Assembly: GCA_964652155.1 (NCBI GenBank)
Contig: CAZZBK010000107.1
Span: forward strand, 1-21,728
Reading direction: 5' to 3'
DNA length: 21,728 nucleotides
Source of the DNA: CAZZBK01 sp964652155
GTDB taxonomy: Bacteria > Planctomycetota > Planctomycetia > Pirellulales > PNKZ01
Shown here: positions 1 to 7,750 of the stretch, piece by piece
Layout of the letters: each line of letters starts with the position of its first letter
Position numbering within the stretch: position 1 is the first letter of the stretch
The notes under the pieces: generated by a model
The model's database searches: none
What the model saw: only the letters and a program-made list of their open reading frames with translations
What the model was told of the DNA's origin: nothing
Translations under genes and position numbers: made by a program

Positions 1-2
1 AG

Positions 3-101
3 GTCGCGCGGGTGCGACATCTGGCTTACAGTACCGAAAAGTCCTACGTCCAATGGATCGAACGCCATATCCGCTTTCACGGCATCCGCCATCCCAATAG
101 G
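3..101 (+). pseudogene. Integron-type tyrosine recombinase, N-terminal remnant
   Basis: From the window edge the plus strand encodes a stretch reading VRHLAYSTEKSYVQWIERHI and then RFHGIRHP. This closely resembles the N-terminal core-binding (SAM-like) domain of integron integrases, where a segment of the type 'RxxHYSxxTExxYVxWIxRFIxFHGxRHP' is typical. Similarity stops at about base 101. The frame continues without recognisable homology into the antisense of the neighbouring permease gene, and no catalytic Arg/His/Tyr region follows. The upstream part lies outside the window. I read this as a decayed, truncated integrase and not a working gene. It could instead be a fragment of a related non-integron recombinase, since only about 30 residues can be compared. 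Confidence 0.6.
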
Positions 102-157
102 CCCAATCGCTGCGATTACTTCAATGGCATGCAGCCGCGCAGGGTTCAAGAGCCCAC

Positions 158-1009
158 TCAGGCCGCCTCGCCGCGGCGCACGGCCAACCAAGCGGTCGGT
201 ACCATCACGAGCACGATGCCGCCGAGCGTGAGCAGGTCAAAAGTGCGTCCCCAGAAGACGATATCCATGAGCATGCCAAACGCCACTTGCGTGAGCCCGG
301 CGACCGAGACCTTGGCGGGACTGCCGGCGGCGAACGCTTTGGTCATCAGCACTTGGCCGATCGTCGCAAAGGCGCCTACGCCGAGCAGCAACAGCCAGCC
401 CGGGTAATCGGCCCCGAAGTCGAACCCTTCTGGACGCGGATCGACGGCCAACGTCGCCAGCACGAACAGCAGCGACACGCCTGAAAAATGCACGACGATC
501 GCCCGGGGATCGACGTTCTTGATCCGATGCAAACCGATCACGGACAGCGCGCTGGTGAACGAGCTGAAGAGCGCGACCTGATAGGCGAAGCTCGGCCGCT
601 CGAGATGCGGTTGTTGAATGAGATACACGCCGGCGACCCCGCTGGCGATGGCGACCCAGACCTCGCTACCAGGCCGCACGCGCAACAACGGCCAGCTCAG
701 CAGCGCGACCCAAACCGGATACATGTGCGTCAGGGTCAGAAAGTCGGTGACCGGCATATGGGTCATTGCATAGAAGCTGCACAACATGCTGACGCTGCCG
801 GCCAGCGAGCGCCACCAAAGGGTCTTGGGGCGCAGGAAGACGAACGTCGCCCCACGCCACCAGACGAGCAACATCGAGAACCCCAGCGCCAACAGAGCGC
901 GGGCCAGCGCGACGACTTGCCAGTCGAAATGCTCTCGGGCCCCATGGCCGCAGCTTGTCATCAGCGCAAAAAAGAAGGCGCTGGCGACCATCCAGAAATA
1001 GGGCAACAC
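158..1009 (-). CDS. EamA/DMT-family permease (10 TM)
   Basis: The 283-residue protein is almost entirely hydrophobic and shows the repeated five-helix EamA layout: a first half of helices up to about residue 140 and a second half starting near 'FAYQVALFSSFTSALSVIG'. The motif FYAMTHMPVTDFLTLTHMYPVW in the first half is the typical helix-loop-helix of the drug/metabolite transporter superfamily. The length is normal for the family (about 280-300). It should be an inner-membrane exporter of a small metabolite; the substrate cannot be read from the sequence. The start used is GTG at 1009, which gives a complete first helix. An ATG six codons downstream (991) is an alternative. Neither has a clear ribosome-binding site. 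It stands alone: the integrase remnant is downstream and a methyltransferase diverges upstream. Confidence 0.88.
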   Translation of the reverse strand: MLPYFWMVASAFFFALMTSCGHGAREHFDWQVVALARALLALGFSMLLVWWRGATFVFLRPKTLWWRSLAGSVSMLCSFYAMTHMPVTDFLTLTHMYPVWVALLSWPLLRVRPGSEVWVAIASGVAGVYLIQQPHLERPSFAYQVALFSSFTSALSVIGLHRIKNVDPRAIVVHFSGVSLLFVLATLAVDPRPEGFDFGADYPGWLLLLGVGAFATIGQVLMTKAFAAGSPAKVSVAGLTQVAFGMLMDIVFWGRTFDLLTLGGIVLVMVPTAWLAVRRGEAA

Positions 1010-1259
1010 GAAGCGGGTGGGGGTATAAGGTGCGGCGGGCCAAGTGAGCCGCTGATTTTAGAGAGCCGCGTCAGGGTCAGCAACCGCAAACAAGCTCTCG
1101 TTCGGCCGCAGGCATGGGGGAACGATCTTCCCGTAAATCGCGATTTTGCCGACCCGACCGTCAGCCGCCTGGCAATTCAGAGGGTATATTTGACCTATTC
1201 GGCCCGTCACCGAACGGCTCGTGTTGCTCGTCCTCTTCTCTCGCGAATCATTGCCAACC

Positions 1260-2099
1260 ATGTCTGAGCCAACGTTTGATTTTTACAAGGATATCGGCCG
1301 CAGCTACAGCGATCCCGAGGGGGTCAATCCGCGGTTCGTGTTGCAGCCGATGGAGCCGATCCCCTGCGCGGCATTCCCCACGCACTTCAAGGTTCACATC
1401 GACGACCAGGTTGTGGAGCAGGACATTCTGTACAGTCATCTCGCGTTGCTGAAGCTTTGCAAACAGTGCACGTTTAACACCGTGCTGGACATCGGCACGA
1501 ATCATGGCAACGTGGCCAATGTACTGCATCGCCTCGGCAAACAGGTGACGGCGATCGAGCCACATCCGCCCAACCCGCAAGACTCGCCCATTTATTACGA
1601 GGCCGAGTATCAGCGCGATTACATGGAGATCTCGTTTCCCAAAAAGTTCGACGCGATCTGGTGCAGCCATGTGCTTGAGCACATTCGCAACCCGGGCGCG
1701 TTCCTGGACAAAATGTATGACGACCTGGCGCTCGGCGGCGTGCTGGCGCTAACGGTGCCCTATATGGACTTCAGCTTTCACCCCAGCAACTTCGTCATCG
1801 GTCATTGCAATAAGTACAACGACCTGAGCCTGATCTACAACCTGATCTGCGCCGGCTTCGATTGCCGCTATGCCTCGGTGCGGGTTTACAGCGGACAGAT
1901 TTCGGTGTTGGTCCGCAAGAACCCGACCAATCTGCCGCGGTCGAATTCCGCCTATTCCTTGCTGCCTCAGGCAAATCCCACGCTGCTGCATGAGAAGGCC
2001 TATGTGGCGCAGGAGATTTGCGAGATGTTCCCGGTCCCCGTCAATGCGGACTCGTTCATCGGCACGTTTGACGGCAGCAACTGGGGCGATCCGCTCTAA
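1260..2099 (+). CDS. Class I SAM-dependent methyltransferase
   Basis: The product is 279 residues from the ATG at 1260. A GTG at 1221 would add 13 residues with no family-like content, so the ATG is preferred. Motif I reads VLDIGTNHGN (residues 75-84), followed by the acidic ribose-binding residue in 'VTAIEPHPPN' (Glu100). The post-motif region 'FDAIWCSHVLEHIRNPGAFL' (about 130-149) is the characteristic HVLEH stretch of Methyltransf_11/23 enzymes, and 'GGVLALTVP' follows. It therefore transfers a methyl group from S-adenosylmethionine in the cytoplasm to an unidentified acceptor. Enzymes of this type often act on sugars, lipids or small molecules. It converges with the molybdopterin oxidoreductase gene, with only 17 bp between the stop codons and no obvious terminator. 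Confidence 0.85.
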   Translation: MSEPTFDFYKDIGRSYSDPEGVNPRFVLQPMEPIPCAAFPTHFKVHIDDQVVEQDILYSHLALLKLCKQCTFNTVLDIGTNHGNVANVLHRLGKQVTAIEPHPPNPQDSPIYYEAEYQRDYMEISFPKKFDAIWCSHVLEHIRNPGAFLDKMYDDLALGGVLALTVPYMDFSFHPSNFVIGHCNKYNDLSLIYNLICAGFDCRYASVRVYSGQISVLVRKNPTNLPRSNSAYSLLPQANPTLLHEKAYVAQEICEMFPVPVNADSFIGTFDGSNWGDPL

Positions 2100-2116
2100 A
2101 ACGGTTGCACAGCATC

Positions 2117-4327
2117 TCAGCCACGAGCGGACAAGGCGATGATCGTCGGCATCGCAACGATCCGGACGAGCACGTTTTTGAACGCCGGAGTTTTCGAGCG
2201 CGGATCGAGTTGTCGCGGCACCAGCACGTTGGCCTCGGGACAGTACATGGCCACGTTCCCCGCGCGGATCTTGTCGAACGACGTGAGTTGAATGTTGTCC
2301 ATCGCGCCGGTCTCGTTCAGAATTCGCACACGCTCACCGGGCTCAAAGCCCAAGCGGCGAATATCGTCAGGGTGAATCAGCACCACGTCGCGGCGATCAA
2401 TGCCCCGATACAGATCGTAGTCTTCGTACACGACCGTGTTGAACTGCCCCTCGCTGCGAATCGTCATGAGCCGGAGTTGGTCGCCGGCGCCGATTAACTC
2501 GGGCAAATCGTGGCTGGCGATGCGTGCCTTGCCGCTGGGGGTGGGGAACCGCGGCTCGTGGAACGTGCGGCCCGCGATCTGAAATTCCTGTTTCGTGCGG
2601 TCGATGTCGCCGATGGCTTCCCAGCCGGGGACAATGCGGGCGATCGTCTCGCGAATCCGCCGCGTGCTTTCCAGTTCCTGCCAGTCGATTGGGCCGGTGT
2701 TGCCCAAGACGCCCCGAGCGAGATGCGCGATGATTTCGATCTCGCTGCGCGGACCGTCGTGTCGCCGTGGGCCACCGTCACTCAACCGGACGTAACTGAA
2801 CATCGATTCCTGGGTGGTCGGCTGCGGTTCCTCGTCGCGGGCCAACACCGGTAGGATGATCGTCTCGGCCGCCAGGCCATGCGCGTGTCCGGTGTTGAGG
2901 GTCGTGTTCATATACACGAGCAGATCGAGCTTGCCGAGTGCGTGGGCCGCGTAGCTGGCGTCGGGGTTGCTGCCGTAGAGATTGCCGCCGAGGCAGACAC
3001 CCATGCGGACGCGCCCCTGTTCGGCGGCCTCCATGCAGGCCATCGTGTCGTAACCTGGCTGGGTGGGCAGTTGAATGCCGAAGTGCGATTGCAGTCGGTC
3101 AAAGATCGCCTGCTTGAGTTGCGGCGTCACGCCAACCGAGCCAATGCCTTGCACATTCGAGTGGCCGCGGATGGGCATTAGCCCGGCGTGCGGTCGTCCG
3201 ACCATGCCGCGCAACAGCGCGAGGTTGGCAATCGCCTCGACGTTTTCCACCCCATGCACGTGATGCGTGATCCCCATGGTCCAGGAAAAGACCACGTTCT
3301 TGGCGCGGGCATAACGCACGGCAAGCTCGTCGATCTGGGCACGCGGCACCCCGCTCTTGCGCTCGATGTCGGCCCAGTCGTGTTGTTGCAATTGGTCACG
3401 CAGCGCGGGCCAACCTTCGCAGCCGTTGTTCAGAAACGGTTCGTCGATCGCGCCGAGTTCGACGATCCGCTTGGCGACGCCCGTCAGCAGGGCCAAGTCG
3501 CCGCCGATGTGCGGCTGCACGTAATAGGTCGCCATCTTGGTGCCAAACAGCAAACTCCACGGATCGCTGGGGACGCGGAAGTTGACCAGCCCGGTCTCGA
3601 CGAGGGGATTGATGACGATCACTTCGCCGCCGCGACGGCGCAGATTTTTCAGCGTCGTCATGAGCCGAGGGTGATTGCTGGCCGGGTTGCCGCCAATGAC
3701 GAACACCAAGTCGGCCTGTTCGAGGTCGCCGAGCTGTATCGTGCCGGTGCCGCTGCCGAGCACGTTGCCCAACCCGACGCCGCTGGCCTGATGGCAGTAG
3801 TAACTGCAATTGTTGACGTTGTTCGTGCCGTAGACGCGCGCGAACAACTGGAGCAGAAAGGCCGCTTCGTTCGAGCTGCGGCCGCTGAAGTACCAGAAGG
3901 TGTCGTCGGGAGGCAGGTCTTTGAGCTTGGCGATGATCGACGCAAAAGCCTCGTCCCACGAGATCGGCTGATAATAGTTCTCGCCGCGGCGCACACGGAC
4001 AGGTTGGGTGATCCGGCCGCATGTTTCGAGTTCGCGCGGCGAAAAGGCCTGCATCTGCGCAAGGGCATACGTCTGCCAGAACTGCTCGCGAATGGCACCT
4101 TGCATGTCGGAGACCATCGCTTGTAGCGACTTCTTGCAGACCTCGGGAAAGTGGCCGGACTCGTTGACCATGCCGCCCGCCTGGCCCCCCATGCCCAAGG
4201 CACAGGTTTTGCATGCGTTCTTGCTGCGCATGGCCTTCCAGAGTTTCCAGAGTCCGCCCGCCTCGCGTGCCTTGCTAAACGTGTAGAGGATCGCCGGCCA
4301 GCCGCCGCCGCCTGAGACTTTACGCAT
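2117..4327 (-). CDS. FdhF/YdeP-family molybdopterin oxidoreductase
   Basis: The 736-residue protein has the molybdopterin oxidoreductase fold of the formate dehydrogenase alpha / YdeP group. The N-terminus carries Cys39, Cys42 (NACKTCALGMGG) and Cys64 (PEVCKK), candidate iron-sulfur ligands. 'FWYFSGRSSNEAAFLLQLFARVYGTNN' and 'DLVFVIGGNPASNHPRL' are typical MGD-binding segments. Cys178 in YYCHQAS aligns with the selenocysteine position of E. coli formate dehydrogenase H, so it is the likely molybdenum ligand. The C-terminal part (from about residue 610) is the molydop-binding domain, including 'LIHPDDIRRLGFEPGERVRI'. No Tat signal is seen, so it is probably cytoplasmic. No iron-sulfur beta subunit, cytochrome or fdhD/moa gene lies nearby, so electron partner and substrate are unknown. 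Formate oxidation is not proven. Confidence 0.88.
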   Translation of the reverse strand: MRKVSGGGGWPAILYTFSKAREAGGLWKLWKAMRSKNACKTCALGMGGQAGGMVNESGHFPEVCKKSLQAMVSDMQGAIREQFWQTYALAQMQAFSPRELETCGRITQPVRVRRGENYYQPISWDEAFASIIAKLKDLPPDDTFWYFSGRSSNEAAFLLQLFARVYGTNNVNNCSYYCHQASGVGLGNVLGSGTGTIQLGDLEQADLVFVIGGNPASNHPRLMTTLKNLRRRGGEVIVINPLVETGLVNFRVPSDPWSLLFGTKMATYYVQPHIGGDLALLTGVAKRIVELGAIDEPFLNNGCEGWPALRDQLQQHDWADIERKSGVPRAQIDELAVRYARAKNVVFSWTMGITHHVHGVENVEAIANLALLRGMVGRPHAGLMPIRGHSNVQGIGSVGVTPQLKQAIFDRLQSHFGIQLPTQPGYDTMACMEAAEQGRVRMGVCLGGNLYGSNPDASYAAHALGKLDLLVYMNTTLNTGHAHGLAAETIILPVLARDEEPQPTTQESMFSYVRLSDGGPRRHDGPRSEIEIIAHLARGVLGNTGPIDWQELESTRRIRETIARIVPGWEAIGDIDRTKQEFQIAGRTFHEPRFPTPSGKARIASHDLPELIGAGDQLRLMTIRSEGQFNTVVYEDYDLYRGIDRRDVVLIHPDDIRRLGFEPGERVRILNETGAMDNIQLTSFDKIRAGNVAMYCPEANVLVPRQLDPRSKTPAFKNVLVRIVAMPTIIALSARG

Positions 4328-4374
4328 GAACAGAACACTCCCAGAAACTCACCGGGCCGAATCAGTTTGAGTCA

Positions 4375-4992
4375 TTAGGGCAGAAATGCACTGACCGCAA
4401 TTGAACCGCATGGTTGGTCGTCGATCGTGAGCGATACCGTACCCGAATCGGCAATGATTTCGTGTGTTCGATAATGAGGTCCGTGGGATGCGTCCACGGT
4501 TGGCTCGCGATGGATTTCGAGTTGACGGTCCATCAAATTCACAAGCCAATACTCGCGAATGCCGGCCTCGGCATACAGCCGCGCCTTGAGCGTTCGATCG
4601 AGCTCCAACGAAGTATCCGCGACTTCTACGACAAGAATAATATCCGTGGGTTGTGGATGGCGCTGAGCGTAATCGCGATGCACACCACGAGCCACCACGA
4701 TATCGGGCTCAGGTTCACTCGTGGCCGATAATCGGATCGGCTGTTGATGGCGCAAAGCCGTTCGCAGCGGCACGAGCTGCGCCAGCTTTTCGGACAACAC
4801 CTCGACCACAAAACTATGCGATGCCCCAATCGGATTCATGGGAACAATTACTCCAGATAGCAATTGGACTCGATCATCCTCGGCCAATATCCCCGCCGCG
4901 ATCATCTGGTCGTACTTCTCGACCGAGATGGGGTAAATCGCGGGGACGTCAAGCGTCGAGGGATCGATATACGGGGGCTGGCCGAGACTCAT
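4375..4992 (-). CDS. Uma2 family (DUF820) PD-(D/E)XK nuclease-like protein
   Basis: This 205-residue protein shows the standard Uma2 order: an N-terminal 'YPISVEKYDQMIAAGIL' helix, the 'DRVQLLSGVIVPM' strand pair, then 'EPEPDIVVARG' (about 115-125), 'LVVEVADTSLELD' and the K...YAEAGIREYWLV helix-strand (about 157-172). The acidic residues of PDIVV and EV plus the following Lys form the PD-(D/E)XK-like centre known for the family. Uma2 proteins are predicted endonucleases, numerous in cyanobacteria and planctomycetes, and their biological role is unknown. It sits directly upstream of the oxidoreductase gene on the same strand and 24 bp downstream of a second Uma2 gene. The two copies are clearly diverged, so this is not a recent duplication. 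No Shine-Dalgarno sequence is visible at the ATG. Confidence 0.85.
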   Translation of the reverse strand: MSLGQPPYIDPSTLDVPAIYPISVEKYDQMIAAGILAEDDRVQLLSGVIVPMNPIGASHSFVVEVLSEKLAQLVPLRTALRHQQPIRLSATSEPEPDIVVARGVHRDYAQRHPQPTDIILVVEVADTSLELDRTLKARLYAEAGIREYWLVNLMDRQLEIHREPTVDASHGPHYRTHEIIADSGTVSLTIDDQPCGSIAVSAFLP

Positions 4993-5016
4993 GGCAGATT
5001 CAATTACTCAAAGGAA

Positions 5017-5565
5017 TCAGGAGAACAACCGTTCGACCGCGATCGACAGTCCGGGCAGCACGCGCGGCAAGCTCAACGTCTGCGCGCGGCCGAGTGTCGC
5101 GCTCGCGCGGTCCGACTCATGCACCACCACTTGTTCGCTCTCGGGATCGACCACCACGACCGTAGTGACCCCGGCGGACAAATACTCGGCCACCTTGGCA
5201 AGCACGTCGGGCCAACGATCCGTCGGCGAGCGGACTTCGCACACCAACTCGGGTGCCACGCTCGGATACCCATCGGGCAGCGCCCCTTTAGGTAGCCGCT
5301 GATAACTGTAATACGCCACGTCGGCGCCCCGAACCGTGTCGGGATTGCGCGACGTCACCACCCCCGATCGTAAAAATACTAACCCCTGCTTATCACGATC
5401 GACAAATTCCCCTAGCTGAAAAGCAAGCTGAGTACAGACGTAACCATGACGGCACCCTGGTATTTCACACGGAACAGAAGCTCCAATGACCAGTTCGCTG
5501 GGCTGGCCAAGATCGGCGAGCCGAAAGAACTCTTCTGCCGTCAGTAATGCATGTGTGGTGGCCAT
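5017..5565 (-). CDS. Uma2 family (DUF820) protein, second copy
   Basis: The 182-residue protein starts MATTHALLTAEEFFRLAD, a very common Uma2 N-terminus. It contains the 'GADVAYYSYQRLP' strand with the first acidic residue, 'PELVCEVRSPTDRW' with the glutamate, and 'DVLAKVAEYLSAGVTTVVVVDPE' with the lysine and helix. The region 'SELVIGASVPCEIPGCRHG' corresponds to the usual ELVxGExVxMPPPGxRHG segment but lacks the common glutamate after the glycine, so activity may be altered. The gene lies 21 bp downstream of the thioredoxin lipoprotein gene and 24 bp upstream of the other Uma2 gene, all on the minus strand, so the three may be cotranscribed. Function beyond family membership is unknown. Confidence 0.85.
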   Translation of the reverse strand: MATTHALLTAEEFFRLADLGQPSELVIGASVPCEIPGCRHGYVCTQLAFQLGEFVDRDKQGLVFLRSGVVTSRNPDTVRGADVAYYSYQRLPKGALPDGYPSVAPELVCEVRSPTDRWPDVLAKVAEYLSAGVTTVVVVDPESEQVVVHESDRASATLGRAQTLSLPRVLPGLSIAVERLFS

Positions 5566-5586
5566 GTGGGGTTTCCGCTACCAATA

Positions 5587-6009
5587 CTATTTTGCGGAGT
5601 TAATCAACTCGACCATTTTCTCTTTGGGCACTGCGCCTAAAATGCGATTCACTTCTTCCCCCTTGTTGAGCATCAGCAGCACGGGGATCGCCTCGATCTT
5701 GTATTTCAGGGCAATCGCTTCGTTCTGATCGATGTCGACCTTGCCGACCTTGATCTTGCCGTCGTACTCGACCGCAAGTTGCTCGCCCGTCGGCCCGATG
5801 GCCTTACACGGACCGCACCATTCAGCCCAAAAGTCGAGCAGCACGGGCTTGTCGCTCTGCAGGACTTCCTTGTCAAAATTATCGACCGTGATCGTGATGT
5901 ACTTGTGGTCCCCCTTGTCGACCGTGGCGGGGCCCTTGAGCGGTCCGCTCGATTGAGTGCAAGAGGTCATCGTCATTGCCAAAAGGCCCAGTAACGTCCA
6001 TGTTCGCAT
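5587..6009 (-). CDS. Thioredoxin-domain lipoprotein
   Basis: The protein has 140 residues. The N-terminus (MRTWTLLGLLAMTMTSC) is a short lipoprotein-type signal with the probable lipidated cysteine at residue 17, although the lipobox MTSC is imperfect. A complete thioredoxin fold follows: 'PVLLDFWAEWCGPCK' with the redox pair Cys65/Cys68, 'KVGKVDIDQNEAIALKY' and the cis-proline loop 'IEAIPVL' (Pro109). It should be a membrane-anchored, periplasmic thiol-disulfide protein; its targets are unknown. The WCGPCK site is of classical reducing thioredoxin type, so a partner supplying electrons across the membrane would be expected, and none is in the window. A GGAG sequence lies eight bases before the ATG. 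It is the first gene of a possible three-gene run with the two Uma2 genes. Confidence 0.87.
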   Translation of the reverse strand: MRTWTLLGLLAMTMTSCTQSSGPLKGPATVDKGDHKYITITVDNFDKEVLQSDKPVLLDFWAEWCGPCKAIGPTGEQLAVEYDGKIKVGKVDIDQNEAIALKYKIEAIPVLLMLNKGEEVNRILGAVPKEKMVELINSAK

Positions 6010-6094
6010 GTTGAGTGCTCCGTAAATATCGTGGTAAAAATTAAGGTGCCGACAGCCATGCCGCCGGATTGGAATGATCGAAAACCGATAAAAA

Positions 6095-7573
6095 CTAGCC
6101 GAGGCTCACCGTGACGGTCTTGCTCTCGGTGTAGGCGTCGAGTCCGCGCTCGCCGAGCTCGCGACCAAGGCCCGACATCTTAAAGCCGCCGAACGGCGCG
6201 GCGGCATCGAACACGTCGTAGCAGTTGATCCATACCGTGCCGGCACGAATTTTGTGCGCCAGGTAATGCGCCTTGCTGATGTCGCGAGTCCAGACCGCGG
6301 CCGCCAGGCCGAAGGTCGTCTTGTTCGCGCGGGCCGCCACCTCGTCAAGGTCCTTGAACTTGAGCACCGACATGACCGGCCCGAAGATTTCTTCTTGTGC
6401 AATCGCCATGTCGTCTTTGACGGCCGTGAACAGCGTCGGCTCGACATAGAAGCCCTGGCTACCGTGCCGCTTGCCGCCCGTGACACACTCGGCCCCTTGC
6501 TGCTTGCCCAGCTCAATGTAACGCATGATCTTATCGAACTGCTCGCGGTCGACCTGCGGCCCCTGTTCGGTCGCCATGTCAAGTGGGTTGCCCAACTTGC
6601 GGGTCTTATTCATCGCGACGATGCGATCGATCAATTTGTCATGCAGCTTGTCCTGCACAAACACGCGGCTTCCTGCGCAGCAGCACTGCCCCTGATTGAA
6701 GTACAGGCCGAAATGAGCGCCAGCTGCGGCGGCGTCGAGGTCGGCATCGTCGAAGATGATGTTGGGGCTTTTGCCGCCAAGCTCGAAGGTGATCCGTTTG
6801 AGGGTTTGTGCGGCGTCGCGCATGATGATCCGCGCGACCTCGCCCGAGCCGGTGAAGGCGATCTTATCGACGTCGGGATGCTTGACGAGGGCCGCTCCGG
6901 CGGTGGGACCGTAGCCGGGGACGATATTGATGACGCCATCGGGAATGCCCGCCTTCTGCGCAAGTCGTGCCATTCTCAAGCAACTGAGCGGCGTCTGCTC
7001 GGCCGGCTTCATGACGATCGTGCAGCCGGCGGCCAGGGCGGGACCCCATTTCCAGGCCACCATGAGCATCGGGAAGTTCCAGGGGATGATCTGCCCGACG
7101 ACCCCCACCGGCTCGCGTCGCGTGTAACAGAAATAATTGCCGCGGATGGGAATCGTCTGCCCGTGAATCTTGTCGGCAAAGCCGGCATAGTAGCGGAGGC
7201 AGTCGATGGTCAGCGGCAGATCGGCGGCCCGGCTGTCGCGCAGTGGCTTGCCATTATCGAGCGATTCGAGGGCCGCGAGTTCTTCGAGCTCGTCTTCGAT
7301 CAGGTCGGCGAGCTTGTTGAGCAAGCGGCCTCGGTCGCGAGCATCCATTTTCGACCAGGGGCCGTTCTCGAACGCATCTCGGGCGGCCTTGACGGCCAAA
7401 TCGACGTCGGCCGCGTCCCCCTCGGCGACCTGGGCAATCACTTCCTCCGTCGCCGGGTTGAGCGTGGCGAAGGTCTTGCCGCTGACGCTGGGAATCCATT
7501 TGCCGCCAATAAAACAGTCGGTATGACGGACTTGCGGTTGCTTGACAGGAGCGGGAGCCGTTGCCGTGGCCAT
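6095..7573 (-). CDS. NAD-type aldehyde dehydrogenase (ALDH1/2-like)
   Basis: From the ATG at 7573 the protein is 492 residues, standard for the family. That ATG is preceded by GGAGG with six bases of spacing, which settles the start over an in-frame ATG 35 codons upstream. Seen in the sequence: the 'GVVGQIIPWNFPMLM' segment, 'VMKPAEQTPLS' for cofactor binding, 'FTGSGEVARII' for the Rossmann glycine motif, the general base Glu264 in 'ITFELGGKSPN', and the nucleophile region 'FNQGQCCCAGSR' with catalytic Cys298 as the middle cysteine. 'EEIFGPVMSVLKF' and the C-terminal 'PFGGFKMSGLGRELG' complete the fold. It oxidises an aldehyde to the acid using NAD(P)+ in the cytoplasm. The triple cysteine resembles mitochondrial-type ALDH2. 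The natural aldehyde cannot be inferred from the context. Confidence 0.95.
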   Translation of the reverse strand: MATATAPAPVKQPQVRHTDCFIGGKWIPSVSGKTFATLNPATEEVIAQVAEGDAADVDLAVKAARDAFENGPWSKMDARDRGRLLNKLADLIEDELEELAALESLDNGKPLRDSRAADLPLTIDCLRYYAGFADKIHGQTIPIRGNYFCYTRREPVGVVGQIIPWNFPMLMVAWKWGPALAAGCTIVMKPAEQTPLSCLRMARLAQKAGIPDGVINIVPGYGPTAGAALVKHPDVDKIAFTGSGEVARIIMRDAAQTLKRITFELGGKSPNIIFDDADLDAAAAGAHFGLYFNQGQCCCAGSRVFVQDKLHDKLIDRIVAMNKTRKLGNPLDMATEQGPQVDREQFDKIMRYIELGKQQGAECVTGGKRHGSQGFYVEPTLFTAVKDDMAIAQEEIFGPVMSVLKFKDLDEVAARANKTTFGLAAAVWTRDISKAHYLAHKIRAGTVWINCYDVFDAAAPFGGFKMSGLGRELGERGLDAYTESKTVTVSLG

Positions 7574-7643
7574 GAGACACCTCCGAGGGGGAACAAAGCG
7601 GGCGATGGGTTTGCTAGCAGTTCTGGCATTTCGAACTGCCTCT

Positions 7644-7673
7644 ATTCTATCGCTTGGGATGATCTGATGCCAA
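7644..7673 (-). promoter_or_regulatory. Candidate sigma70-type promoter for the aldehyde dehydrogenase gene
   Basis: On the minus strand TTGGCA (7673-7668) and TAGAAT (7649-7644) are separated by 18 bases. Both hexamers differ from consensus by one base. The element lies about 70 bp upstream of the aldehyde dehydrogenase ATG, in the divergent intergenic region. This is sequence resemblance only. Confidence 0.4.
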
Positions 7674-7750
7674 CGCACACCTCTATTCCCCCAGGTAGGC
7701 TTAGTTTGTTACGATTCGCCCCCTGATGCGTCCGGTCAAGGAGGACCGCG

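Noticed and set aside
3188..4126. A 312-codon plus-strand frame opposite the molybdopterin oxidoreductase gene
   Set aside because: Shadow frame of a well-supported gene. The translation is rich in Asp/Val/Arg with no motif.
6254..7726. A 490-codon open frame on the plus strand opposite the aldehyde dehydrogenase gene
   Set aside because: It is the antisense of a gene with complete family motifs. Its translation has no recognisable domain and a composition typical of high-GC shadow frames.
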